A stretch of DNA of 64,000 nt from the NCBI GenBank assembly GCA_037954325.1, contig JBBMNZ010000027.1, positions 10,234,501 to 10,298,500 of the forward strand, given 5' to 3'. This document shows, piece by piece, positions 13,051-25,652 of this stretch (positions are counted from its first letter, which is position 1; each line of letters starts with the position of its first letter). Source of the stretch: Fistularia commersonii. Lineage: Eukaryota; Chordata; Actinopteri; Syngnathiformes; Fistulariidae. Below the pieces are notes generated by a model, which was not told where the DNA came from, did not search any database, and worked only from the letters and a program-made list of their open reading frames with translations. The position numbers were made by a program, and so were the translations under genes.

Positions 13051-16000
13051 ACTTTCGCCCATTGACTTTCAAACAAAATGACAAAAACTAATGCTAAGAC
13101 TGTAGACTGATTTTTTTGGTATTCGATTACAATTGTAAAGTGTAGTGCTAGCATGCTAATCTCCCTGAAATGCCAATGAGTAGCCCATGCAAAATCTCCA
13201 GGGCATACTTTCCAAGTCTTGATTAAAACCGTCCTATTAAAGTTAAGGTACATTTTTGCCTTTTCATTTTACAAGATATTAGAGGATTAACCTTATATTT
13301 CAAGCAACAGCATCGGAATACCGCTCTCTCTAGTGCCCAAGCTCACATGACAAAATGAGAAGTACAACCACAATGCACTTGGAAAAATAACAAACTTTGA
13401 CCCAGCATTGTCCTCCAGTGACCAACATGTAAACAGCTCTGGGAACAATGCCCTAGTGTAATAATTCTAAATCAATTTACCACTTGGCTACACAATGTTA
13501 TGTAGGTGAAGTCAGAGTACAGGTGTCCCCTCACAGTTTGTACATAGCAGAATACTATATGAATGTGTAATATGGAAAAAAAAATGCATCACAGTGATTG
13601 TTCAGCGTTGGTTAACAGGTCATTTACATCAGCGTGAGTGTTGATGTGTCATTACTTTGGGTAATGATAATGATAATGAATGGTAATGATATTGGGACAA
13701 CGTGATGCCACGCTCTTCTCCATAAGAGGAAGCATCAGCATGAATATTGAAATTGCATTAATTCAAAGATCCCTTCATGTATTTTTGCATTATTTCTATG
13801 ATTTAAGTGCAATAATCTAATGTTGTTCTAATGCAGGGCATGAAAGTTGATGTGTTGAATGGAGTGAGTTAATACATGTCAGTGTTAAATGTGTCTGTAT
13901 TTTGAAAAAAAAATACAATAAAAAAATTCACCGGAGAGAATTTATAGTTAGAATGCAAACTTTTATAAACATGCACATTTTCAGTAATATTCCTCTAAGT
14001 CCAACACGGTTATTTGCCGTGGAGGCTTGAGGTTTGACATATTACTTCTAAAGATCACACCAGCATTTGATCCCCAACCATTTTGGTGGCCCGTGTCCTG
14101 CTTATGCATCTGCCTTTTAAAATTAGATTGTGAATGATTGAGAGAGACCAATCTGTCAATGTCATACTCTGCAAAAACATCCTTCTAAACAATAAAACTG
14201 AAGCATTTAGTTGTGGAAGCAGTTCGAGGAACACATATTTGACTGTATGGTAATATTAATATAAAGAGCAGAGAGATGTGGAAATATAGAAAAAAAATTG
14301 CAAACACACTGAAAAGAAATACAAATAAATGGTGCAGTGTTATGGGTTTTATGTCTCAGTTTAATGGATAAATGGACTGGTTGGTCCAATCTAATTGGAT
14401 AAAGGTTATCTGTGGAGCATCATATCAGTGGGATCTGTTGTTCGTCATGCGATGTAACAAAGTAAACTACTGCCTAATCAAATCCCAGCCAAAGTCTATT
14501 TACTTTGTGGGGCACCACTGTTCAGAGCTGGGTTTCCTAAATGAGCGCACCATTGCCCATGTATCTGTCCAAATGTTAATACAGTTTACAAGACCAGAGA
14601 GCAACACTAACAGGATGACAATGGGGGGAAGAAGGCCTAGCTTAAATCAATTACCGAGCAAATATCTAAATCATACCACACTTAGCCCCAGGGTAACAGG
14701 CCTGAAACTGGACGGCACGAGTAAGAAGAGAATAGCATGCCAGAAATCTGTTACGATTGAGGTGTTAAACTTTATACATACTCTCATTTTATTGGCCAGT
14801 TGTTATCTGTACAGGTAAAGTCAAATCAGATGTCAAAACTTATATAGATTACCTGCGTCATTCGTAAGCACATTATTTTGTTACCGCTGCATTACGATTA
14901 GTACATTATTGTAAAACAAGGTAGATTTTAGTTTCCATCTATATTGCTGTTCATGGTCAGTTGTAGAGAAACCAATGGCATGATATGCCAATGACATGCC
15001 AACTGATTGTCTGGCTCTGAGTCGGTACATATTGCACAAATCAATATGTGAGTTCTAATTATAGCAGTTCCCATGCTTGTCACAGAAAAGCGAAGAGTGT
15101 TTGCATTATTGTAAGATGCACTTATACACCAGCTGTTTCATTGACGCTTCAGCATTCCTGACATTAACCAGCTGTTGGCCTGCCAACAACCAACATCAGA
15201 AATAACTGTATCAGGCAGCAATATAAACTTACAACAGTTACTTGGTCGATGACAAGCCTCTCTCTAGGTTAACAGATTGTCACTATCCTCTTATACCAAT
15301 GCTCCCTGTATAGTGGATGTGAACTTTCTTTCCCACCACTGATTGTCTTAGGTCACACACTTAATTTACTTCCCACAGTTGACGCTTGGATACTTTGAAA
15401 CAGCTTTTCTGAGAAAACACAAGAATCCGATTTGAGTTTTAGTGACCCTGACAAACCTGAAGCTTTTTCTAATTCTATTTACGCTCTCCGACAGTTGAGT
15501 CATGATGCAAGTTCTGGTAACTTTCTGCTCCCATCAGTCAACATGCCCTTTCAGTGAGTACAGAAAACCTATACATGAGAAAAGGTGGGGACATATGGTG
15601 GCTGTGCTGAGAAGCGGTGTGTGGCAGATAACATTTTCCACTGATGACTCTAATCACAGTGGAGATAGGAGCTTCTCAAGGGGTGCAACATACCATCTGG
15701 GTTCTTGTGAGCTGTGACACATCTAATTTACCTCTACCTGTGGAACGGTCAGTAACCTCTCTGTAGTGCTCACTAGGTAGTATCCAGGGGGAAGAGATGG
15801 GATTTGAGAACTTTTAGGGTCAAACAAAACACCTTCAAGATTTTAGAATAAACTAAAAAAGTAGTACCAGTACTTGTATCATACTTCCAGCCACATAATC
15901 AGGTCTCAGCAGGCTCATGCAAGCTGTGAGCTTCCTCTGCAAAGTAGTATTGCATGTAACATTATAACACATTACTCATCAAATAAATCTCAAATAAAGA

Positions 16001-19000
16001 ACTTTAAATGCCAAGCAAGTAGACTATTAAAGGCGGGCCTTGGAAATCTAATATAAGCTAATATACCAAACTTAACACCAAGAGGAAGCAGTGAAATCTA
16101 ATTACGCCGATGCTAACTTTCCTCCCGAGAAACAATGTTGATTTATCAACACATTGACATGATCAGTAATACTGTCAGGTATCTTTATCAGCTCTAGAGT
16201 GAAAAAGTTTAAACCTGTTCTTCCCTATAATTATGGCTAATAATTAAATCAGAGAATTAGAGAATCAGAGAATAAAGTATCTCCCAGTCTGACGTGTCAT
16301 CATCAGTGTGACGTTTCTCTTCAGGATCATGATAGCTGTGCAAATAATCCACTGGGCCGGAGGTAACTTTAAATTTACTTCATATCTTGTTGCTTTTTAT
16401 TGAAAAGGAAAATTGTGTTTCAACAACTAGGCACCGGCAGATACTGGTTAGATTGGTTTGGGTTTAGGTCTCTTGGGGGATGCTTGTAGTGTTGAAGGTC
16501 AGAGCAGAGGCAGGGAAAGTGATTAGGGCCTCCAGGGTAAACTGAGGGCTTTGGTCACCCCAACCATCCCTCCTCATCCTCAAACCATCCAACTGTTAAA
16601 TTTCATACTGAAACTATATAGTACAAGCTTCAAAAGCAACACCTGGGCATTTCCTTAAATATCTAATTTATACTGGAGGCCACTAAACATACAATTAATC
16701 TCCTCACTTACTGCCATTCTATATACAGTCCAGTGTGAAATGTGATTTTCTGCAAATGCTTTTTTTAAAGTTAATGGCATGTATTTTAGTAAATGCATTC
16801 GATAGTCCTGTGCAGTGTTCAGGGGTTTGTTCTTTATTCAGTGTTTTTTTTTTAATAATGTATTACCTGCAACAATGTATATGCCAATTCATATGATGTG
16901 TAATTGATCCACATTGTATGGAAATCATTCTATATGGACATTTACCTTTAACATCTGTTAAGTATCTTCAATATACGAGATATTATAATATTGATTTCTA
17001 TCTTTCAAAATCTAAGAAATTATGTATTTAGAACGTTGCTTTTACTTCTTTTAATTTTTTTAAATTCAGTGATGGGTAGTGGATGAAACGTTTCAATGTT
17101 TACTTATTACTGAAATGAAGTCAGTGAAGTCATTTTAGACACAAATGTACAATATCTACACTATACAGTTTGCTTGAAAAATACATTGGAATCTCCTGTG
17201 AGTATAAACAACATCTAACTCCATCAGCAACAAAGTGGCCTCTTTGCTTGAAGGGTATTTTCCTTTGGCTAATTGATGGATGGTTGAATTTTGTTGTGGA
17301 ACTTGCAGCATTACATCCAATCTGTTTTACTTATTTTAGAGGAACTACCATTCATACTGCTTGCGTTTGTTGGATTGTTTCTGCCCTGCATCATTAGCAG
17401 GCAGTCCAGACATACCCACAGCAATTAGTCACTTCACCATCTGAGCCCAACCCCGAGGATTGCATTTCTGCCATGATGAGGGTCCCCGGTCTCTCAGGTA
17501 TCACTGATGACCGAGCGGCTTTACCCTGTCAAACCCTCTCCCTCGAGATTCGGTTGATGATAAAACAGACACTGAATTGAATCACAGCTACATGATCCTG
17601 ACCAAACACAGAGACACCATTACCCCCAAGATATCCAATGAGCAATGACTAAGAGGCGAGTTGCGTCACAGAAGCTCTGGTCATTTGCAGGTCAGTCACA
17701 TCGATCATGCAACTGCTCATGTCATAATGAGGTTTCCAGGTCTTCTATATTAGTTCACCTTACTGTTCTACAGACTGCGATGCTTTATAGTGCCCTCAAC
17801 ATCCCACTATAGCATTCAGCTAAAAATCATTTGACAACTGTATAAAGCATTTTGAAAACCACTGGAAGTCAGCGAATAATAATAAAAATGTTCTCTGAGC
17901 AAAACATAAGAAATATGTTTATATGTGGTGTATTTATTTGCTTTTTTCACACTATTTTAACCATGAGTAATGAATTTTCAATGATCTATTGGGTCATAAG
18001 GAACATTGATTGGATCTGTGCAGCGCTCACACTCTTGTGGGCCCCAAGAGAGGGATTCAGCATCCAAGACCCAATGAGACCGGAATTCCAATGTCATTCC
18101 AACTGAATCATATTTCTGTCCACCCAGATGACCAGTGTCTCTGGCTCATCCCCTTCAGCTGCAATGAGGTCAAAGTGCCGAACATAGCTTTATCTCACAA
18201 GAATTCCAATTTTGTTTTAGCTATCGTCAGAACTTTCTGTGTTTCTAATAGAAACCACACGATATTTTAACGGCTTGTTGCCAAAGTCAAAGAATTCAGA
18301 CCCAGGATCTGGAAACATGATTTTTAGCAATCAGACAGACAGACAAATGGACAAATAGCATTGGGAATTTCTGGAGAATTTTAATTTACCTACACTGACA
18401 CACACTGAAGATAATATTTCTGTTCATGGCTGGCAGATGTGTTAAGTCGTGCAGTAGGCAAAACCTTATTTAATCATTAAAAACCTTCATGTCAGGGCTT
18501 GGGCAATGTCTTTTGCCATGATTTCATATTGAATGTTTGATGTCTGCCTGTAACATAGAGGACTTTAAATCATTTGGATTTTATGAGGCATACTGCTGCC
18601 CGAGTGCAGTCTCTCTGGCTGTATCCCTGTCCTTGCATTTCCAATATTTAACTCTTTCAAGCAAAAAGGTAAAAAATATAGATTTACTGAGAAGAAGCTG
18701 AAACAGCCTTATATGGATTTGTTTCAATCAGGCTCTTGTCTCTGAGCTGTTAGACACACCTTTCCAAGCACATTAAGAGCTCATCCATGGCAGAGTAAAT
18801 TGATTCTTGGTTAGTTGCAACTGTGAGAAAGTAAGAGGTAGACAGAAATGTGTACTATCTTGACAGTAACAAACTGGGCGATTTTTACAGATTCATAAAA
18901 GCAAGTTTTTATCACACAAATTGAACACATGGATTTGCATATGGTCATGCATGAGACAGTAAGTTTCTGTTGTATCTGTGCTTTTGTTGTTTATTTTTAA

Positions 19001-22000
19001 TTTATATATTTCAATTATTTCAATTGTGTGAGCACTTTGTTGACAGAGAAATATAAGGATACTCCAATTCATGCCAACTGATGCAAGAACACGGATACAT
19101 TCCTCTCTGCATGTAACTGAGAGTAAGGGAGGTCCATTGCGCAGAGAGCAATTACTTGACTGAGAAGTACATCTACAAAACATCATCCAAACCCTTTTTT
19201 ACTTGAATACATGGTTTACAACATGTACAGAAGCATTTTTTGAGGACTTACATGGACCTGGAATCCAATTAAATGGTGCAGTAGCTGAAATACCAAGTAA
19301 GGAATGACTGAGACTCAAGTCGAATCTGCAGTGGAAATTATGTTGAGACTATTGAAGTAAAAGTGCTTTACACTGTTTCTGTTGAACAATGTCATTTTGA
19401 AAAGGGCACTGAGCATAGTATGACAGTAACCCCTCCCTGTCTCTAATAATTTGGTAACCAGCCTTTCAACTTTTAATCCAATTCAATAAAGGCTTTGACA
19501 GGACAAGCTTTCCAACTGGACATTAGGCGAAGGCCACCTCTAAATCAAGCCTCGCTGGAGAAGAAGGGAAGGACCAGACCAATCGATCCCAGGATTTGTG
19601 GGACTGCAGCTCAAGGCAGGTGTAGTTTAATACTCCTCTTGGAGCTGTAAAAAATGGCACTGCAGGGTACATTTGGGAGGTCACATTAAGTCCTGCTCTA
19701 CCTGCTGATGTCATGTTCACCCATTTATCTCCTCCACTTGTGCAGTATGACATACAGGATGCAACACTTGGGAGCCATCTCACCTCCCTGTCCATCACAG
19801 AGAAACTGAATCCATTAACTAGCTAATCTGTCTTCCTCAGAGACTATTCATTACTGACAGCTCAGTCTGAAACAACAGATATGCACCAACGAGATATGCT
19901 GCTCCCCTGGCCACTTTTAATATTATTTGAAATGGGAAACAACAAGCAGGTAGACACTTGCTCAATAATATTTACCTACTATTTTCTAACTAAGGTCATT
20001 TAAATTGTCTTGGTGTGAATCTGCCAATGCAAGGCATTTTTGCCAGGTGTTTGACACAAAGCTGAATGTTATGTCATTTCAAACTTAAATATGGTGAAGT
20101 CAAACTACACTGCCGTTTGATTAACGCCTTTCTAAAATATTGTGCTTCTGAATGAATCTTTGAACAAATATAAAATACTTTAACGTCATATTGGAACAAA
20201 GGCTGCATTACTCAACTTGAAATGGAAATTAATTGCACACCCTTTTTTCAAAAACCATAATTGTAACAATCACCTTCTCATAGAAAAACAGCATGAACAC
20301 ATTGTATTAAAAATGTCCTTTCAATTAGTAAGAAATCTAGAATTGAGTAATAAACTAGCCAGATTTGTCTACTCATAAAAATAATGACACATGATTAAAC
20401 TTTCAGAAGAGTTTTCAATAATGTATTTGACAGAGCTAATTAGGAGCAGGGATTTTATGACAATATTTTGGCAAAACCAATTGTAATTTCAATGTAAAGT
20501 TTTGCAAGTTTATGGGTATTTTTACATAAGCAGCTCATTTTTTATTGCATTGGGATATGATTACATAACAGTAATACATGGAGCTCCTCTCACATCGCAT
20601 GCTGTTTTATGCATGTATTTATGGGTCAATGCCTATTAAATGTTTATAGAAACACATATGGTGAGTGGGAGATTCATTTAATGTGCTAAAACAAGCCAGC
20701 AGCTGAGAATACAGGGATGTAAAAGTGAGATCATTCTAGAGTAAATATAAATGGCTTTATTTTGGTAAATTCTTTTTTTTTGGATAAAACCGTTTGGTTG
20801 AAATGGAAACAGCTCAACATATATTTCACATATATATGAACAGGCCACGTTCCTTCACAGAAAGAGTAAAAATGCTATCTGTCCACAGGTTATCATTGGC
20901 CTCTGCTTCTCTACATGAACCAGTGAGATGAGCTGATCCCTCCCAAGGCAGTCCTCAGTGCGTAATCGATAACTCCACATGAGGCTGAAGTTCTCCAGAA
21001 CAGGAGCCAAGCACTCCAGGTAATGAACTGTCCGCTTGATATATATGCCTCGCAGGGTGGGATTGCAGTGGTGCAACATGGTACTGCAACAGCAGCAATT
21101 CTTTGATTAGCCATTTCTCTTCTATCACACTTCGCTTGGCACACAAGAAAAATCTCTCACTCTCATATGCTAACTGTCTGCCGACACATCAGGGGTCGAA
21201 TGTCAACCTTTGTTTGAACAGAAGCCAGATGATAAACCGTTCATTCCACCTTTCACACATCTCAGATGAGCATAAGTCAAACGTGGGATTCTATGTGACG
21301 ACAAGACATTTATTTCATATTTCTCATATGGTTAACACATATCCGAATCTTCCTATCTATCTATCTGGCTATCTGCAATATCTATCTAGCTATCTATGTA
21401 CCGTTTTACTGCTTTCTCGCTGTCCTGTAATTAAGTCTAATGAATGAACTCTGCTTCAGTTTAACATGGAGATGTTTTTTATCGTATACCCTGACAGTTT
21501 AGACAGGCTTTCCTCTTACAGTGAACGTGATTTAAATGATTGAAGCACACAAGCAGCAAGCTGACTGCCTGAAGTGATAGCCATATTTCAGATAGAAGCA
21601 TTTAAAGTGAGGTTTCTGCGGAAATACCCCTATAGCAAGACAGACATTTAGGCAATATACACTTAAGATGATAAGTGCTGTGACCTCTGACCCTCATACA
21701 TTGGTTAGCCAAATTGACTAACCAAAAAATGTGTCTGATGTTTTCCTTAGATACGATATTTGGACATACCATCAGCACTCCTTATACCCATCATTTGACA
21801 GTGTATTGTTGGACCGCAAAAATGTGTATGAACATTTCATACTGTGTGGGCTTCAAAAAACGTGAGAATTTTTACTGTATTTTGTTTAACTGTTGCAAAG
21901 CCACTACCAGTGACCTCATCTTTCATCATTCTCCCCAGTTTACATGACATAGTCCTTTCAGTACGCGCACATTTAATGTTTGGTGTTATTAACAAATCTG

Positions 22001-25000
22001 TGACAGAAAATACATTAAATGCTTTACATCTGTGATTATTTTTAAATGACTAAGGCAGTGAAGTGTTGGGTGTTGGGAGCTGCTCTTTTAGTGATAGCCT
22101 AGTTCTTAGTAGCACTTAAACTCTCATAATGTTGCACCCTTTTGACAAAAAGAGAAGCCTGGCAGGCTTTCCTTCATCATCATTAGCAATATAAAGCCTG
22201 GAAATATTGCTTTGTCTCCCATTCTCTCTCTCTGTCTCCGGGGCCTCATGTTTTGAGTTAGATTCTCTAAAATATGTTGCTAGCCTGCATATTAAAATGA
22301 AATGCATTAATGTTTGTCATCAAGTTCCTAACAATGACCTCAGGAGTAGCAGCTTTTAACTTGCTAACTTTCTGCGCTCTGGTCCCATCTTGTATATTTT
22401 TAACTGAATACTTAAAATACACATTAAATGGTTAATAATTTGATTTAAAATTCCGCATTCGAAACTGAAAAGACCATTTATCCAACACAGCTCATCTTTT
22501 TTTTTTTTTCAGAAACATTTAAGAGTCCTAAAGAAAAACAAAACAAAACAAAAAAAAAAAACAGTGGGAACTTCTGATTTAGAAAAGACCATAGGGGAAG
22601 ATAAAGCCCAGGATGGGGAAACTCAAATGTGACTATAACATATGAAAATAATTGTAAATGTTTGACAAAAAAAAACTTTTGATTTTGTTCCTTGTTAATG
22701 ACTTAACTGAGCTTTCTGAGTAGAACAGCTTGTCATGTGTAATTATGAAAGGCAAAGCTTGTGACATTGCAAGTACTTTGGAGTCAATGTTGTTCCTATA
22801 TGTAACTAGTCTGATGCCGACCCTTGATTTCCAATACAAGCGAGAAATCTGAAAATACATTTATATAACAGTATTTGTATTAGCTCTGGGTAGTAATGCA
22901 ATAAGCATATTTTTAAGGAATACAAGAACAGTTGACCGGTAGATTGATGCTGATACTTATTGTCGGAGACAGGTCTTGGGCATAAATGCTAATGCAGATT
23001 TGTTTTTCTCCCCCCAATTTTACCCCTGGAAGCACCACTGTTCTGTATACTGACAGTTGTCAAGTCAAACACCCTTGCTCTGAAAATTCTGTCACCCTTT
23101 ACACTTCCCTTTTATATTACATCACTGTATCCTGAGCAACTTGCTATTCCCTCCAAACCCTTTAGCAGTACCCTCCTCGCACTTTTCATGATGATGCAGT
23201 TGGTTTTGATTGGTTCAGATATAATCAGGGAGTGACCCTTTCATCGAAGAACACGAACTGGCTGTTTTATGTTACATTTCAACAATGAATCAGAAAAAAA
23301 AATAAAAAAATAATCCACTAGGCTCTAAATGAGTCAAATTGGTTCACTCAGCCAGCATTTGACATGATGTGTTATAGCAGAGTGCCCGCGTTAGAGTGAG
23401 CAAAATGCTGGACCACTCATGCATGGATAATGATAGTGTTGCCAGCTGGGATTCTGTGAATTCACTAAATGTAAACGGGACAAAAAATTATATTTTCTGG
23501 TATTTTCACAGTCTGTGCAAATGTTGCAGCTCAGCAGTTTGCTGAATGTGGTCTTGAATGACTTCAGCAGTGCACCATGTTGAAGACTGACATGCTGGTT
23601 CCTTTAAATGGTTATCCTGTATATGATGCATGGATTCTTTTTTTTTTGGTCGAGCCTAAACAGGAACACAAAATTCAGTTTGTTGCCCTTGTGCTTTGAG
23701 ACAGCAGCAGTCTAGCTCAGTGCAACCGTTTTGCTCCTATGATAGACCACCTCTTTATTACTTTCAGATTTGATTTGCTGCATGAAATAAGGTCTCCAGC
23801 TAAGAAGGCGGATAACCAAACTGTATTTCATCTAATTAATGCAAACTCAGGGGAGCCATCATAAAACCGTATTATTTAAAGTATAAATCTCTCCCCTTCG
23901 GGTTTTCAAAGTTTTCTCAACAGAGAATATAAATGATTTAAAGACTACCATACTTTATGTATGTAGTAGATAAAAACCAAGCCTACACTTTCCTTTTAGT
24001 TGGTCTTTAAGATGCTTCGTTCGGTCTCCTTCAATTTAATAAAAAAATTTTAAAAAAAAAATGATGGTGAAAAACTAATCAACCTTTATTGATCAGCTCT
24101 CAATAATCCAGAATAGAAGTGTTCGAATTTCAAATTTATAACCCCCAGCGAGTCCTTGGGGCTGCTCTTCATGCCTGATACTGTTCCTTTACTGGCCATT
24201 ATGATGAGGCTTTAAACAACATGGTGCCCATAAATCTGTTATAATTGCGCTGCTCCAGGTCTGACTGGACCTTACTTCACTAAATCTCATATCCAAGTCC
24301 ATAGAATGATTTGTATTGCCCCTTCCAAAACACAATCACCAAAACAGTATAACGCCAGAAAATTATCAAGAACCAACTAGTATTAAGATAGCCTTGCTAA
24401 TTTGCCTTCTGCTTTCAGATTTTTTTTTGGAAAATGTCCCTAATGTTTATCATCATTATTATTATTTTTAATAAAGTGACAACTTCTTCAACCTTCTCCA
24501 GGCAGATGTTGCAGATTTGCGACAGCCAAATATCAGATTTTTCCTGCAACTACAACTTAATTTGAGCCTGAGAGGGTTAGGTATAAAATGTATGTAATGC
24601 AAAACCTGGAGTATCTTGTTTTTTTACTGCACATTTGAACAGCAATGGAAGATGCAAATGAAAACAACTCATTTAAGGAAATGTTCATGGGTCTTGAATA
24701 TTGAACCAATGGTACAAGGAGCTCCCCCTGGGATTAGGGTTAGTTTGATTTATTTACATGTCACAATTAGTTTTTTTCTGAATTTAAACATGATTTGATA
24801 AAGCAAAGTCCTAAATATTTAGCAACTGGAATATTTTCATATGCACAATCATACACATTCTAAATATTGATCTTAAAAGCATATGTATTCGCTACAGTCA
24901 CCAAATTTTAATCTGTCTTCATAGTTAAAACCTAGTTATTGCTCCTGCAAAAGATGGATGCTCAAAGGTAGTCTAAGGAATGACCGAACACATGGTTATA

Positions 25001-25300
25001 ATAACCACGCGTTCCTTATAGATCATAAAATGTGGCCGATTTGTCTTTTTTATCCACTCAAATTGAACTTTTTTGATGAGGGATAGGCATGATTGCCAAC
25101 TTGGGTGGGATGGTTGGACACAAACACACACGGCTTGTCAGGTAATATCCCATAAAAGATGTTCAATATTTCGAAGAGCAACAACTGGAAACCCCCTCCA
25201 ATATCATCAAAACCTCAAATTCTCTTGCGGTTCGTACAGCTGATGAAACCGTACGCTAGAGCAGATGCTCTGCTTGTGTTGACTCTCCAGCATCCGATCA
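13051..25300. other. long gene-free interval upstream of chrnb4
   Basis: About 12 kb of AT-rich DNA with no exon I can support on either strand. It contains a short TCTA/GATA tract (21,353-21,398) and several homopolymer runs. Distal regulatory elements of the receptor cluster could lie here but cannot be recognised without cross-species alignment. Confidence 0.55.
21353..21398. repeat. imperfect (TCTA)n microsatellite
   Basis: Interrupted TCTA/GATA tetranucleotide units. Confidence 0.85.
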
Positions 25301-25648
25301 GTATCCGCTTGAGGAGCTGCAGGCGCGGAGGGTGCAGAGCGCCAGGTCAGGCTGCTCCGCCTGGAAGGAGCGTACAAGTCCCGGGGGGGGCGTGGGTGAG
25401 TGGGGTGACCGGCTGTATCTCACGGGGATTGTGGCAAAGTTGCTGCGGGATGCGGCAACAGATCTTTGAGAGTAAATGACTTTCTAGCCAGGAGCCAATA
25501 GCGGTAGTGGACGTGGTGATTGTACAAGTATCGGTAAAGTGTTTTCTTAACCGGGAGGTGGTGTCCGGTATGTCCCAGAGGAGTGCGGAAAACGGCAGCT
25601 CCGAGGCTCTTCTACCGACGACCCCGCTGGGCAGATGATGCCGGAAAA
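25300..25648 (+). promoter_or_regulatory. chrnb4: chrnb4 promoter/5' UTR, GC-rich
   Basis: Locally GC-rich segment (for example 25,310-25,400) in an AT-rich background, directly upstream of the chrnb4 start. No TATA box is seen. Mammalian nicotinic cluster promoters are also TATA-less and Sp1-dependent, so this is the likely core promoter and leader. The transcription start is not placed. Confidence 0.45.
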
Positions 25649-25652
25649 ATGA
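25635..25652 (+). promoter_or_regulatory. minimal upstream ORF overlapping the chrnb4 start
   Basis: Two adjacent ATGs open a five-codon frame (MMPEK, then TGA) whose stop overlaps the chrnb4 ATG as AATGA (stop 25,650-25,652, start 25,649-25,651). Such stop-start overlaps can lower initiation or support reinitiation. Effect is inferred. It matters only if transcription starts upstream of 25,635. Confidence 0.6.

Noticed and set aside
25159..25479. 106-codon ORF before chrnb4
   Set aside because: No similarity recognised. It lies in the GC-rich promoter/leader segment and its composition explains the open frame.
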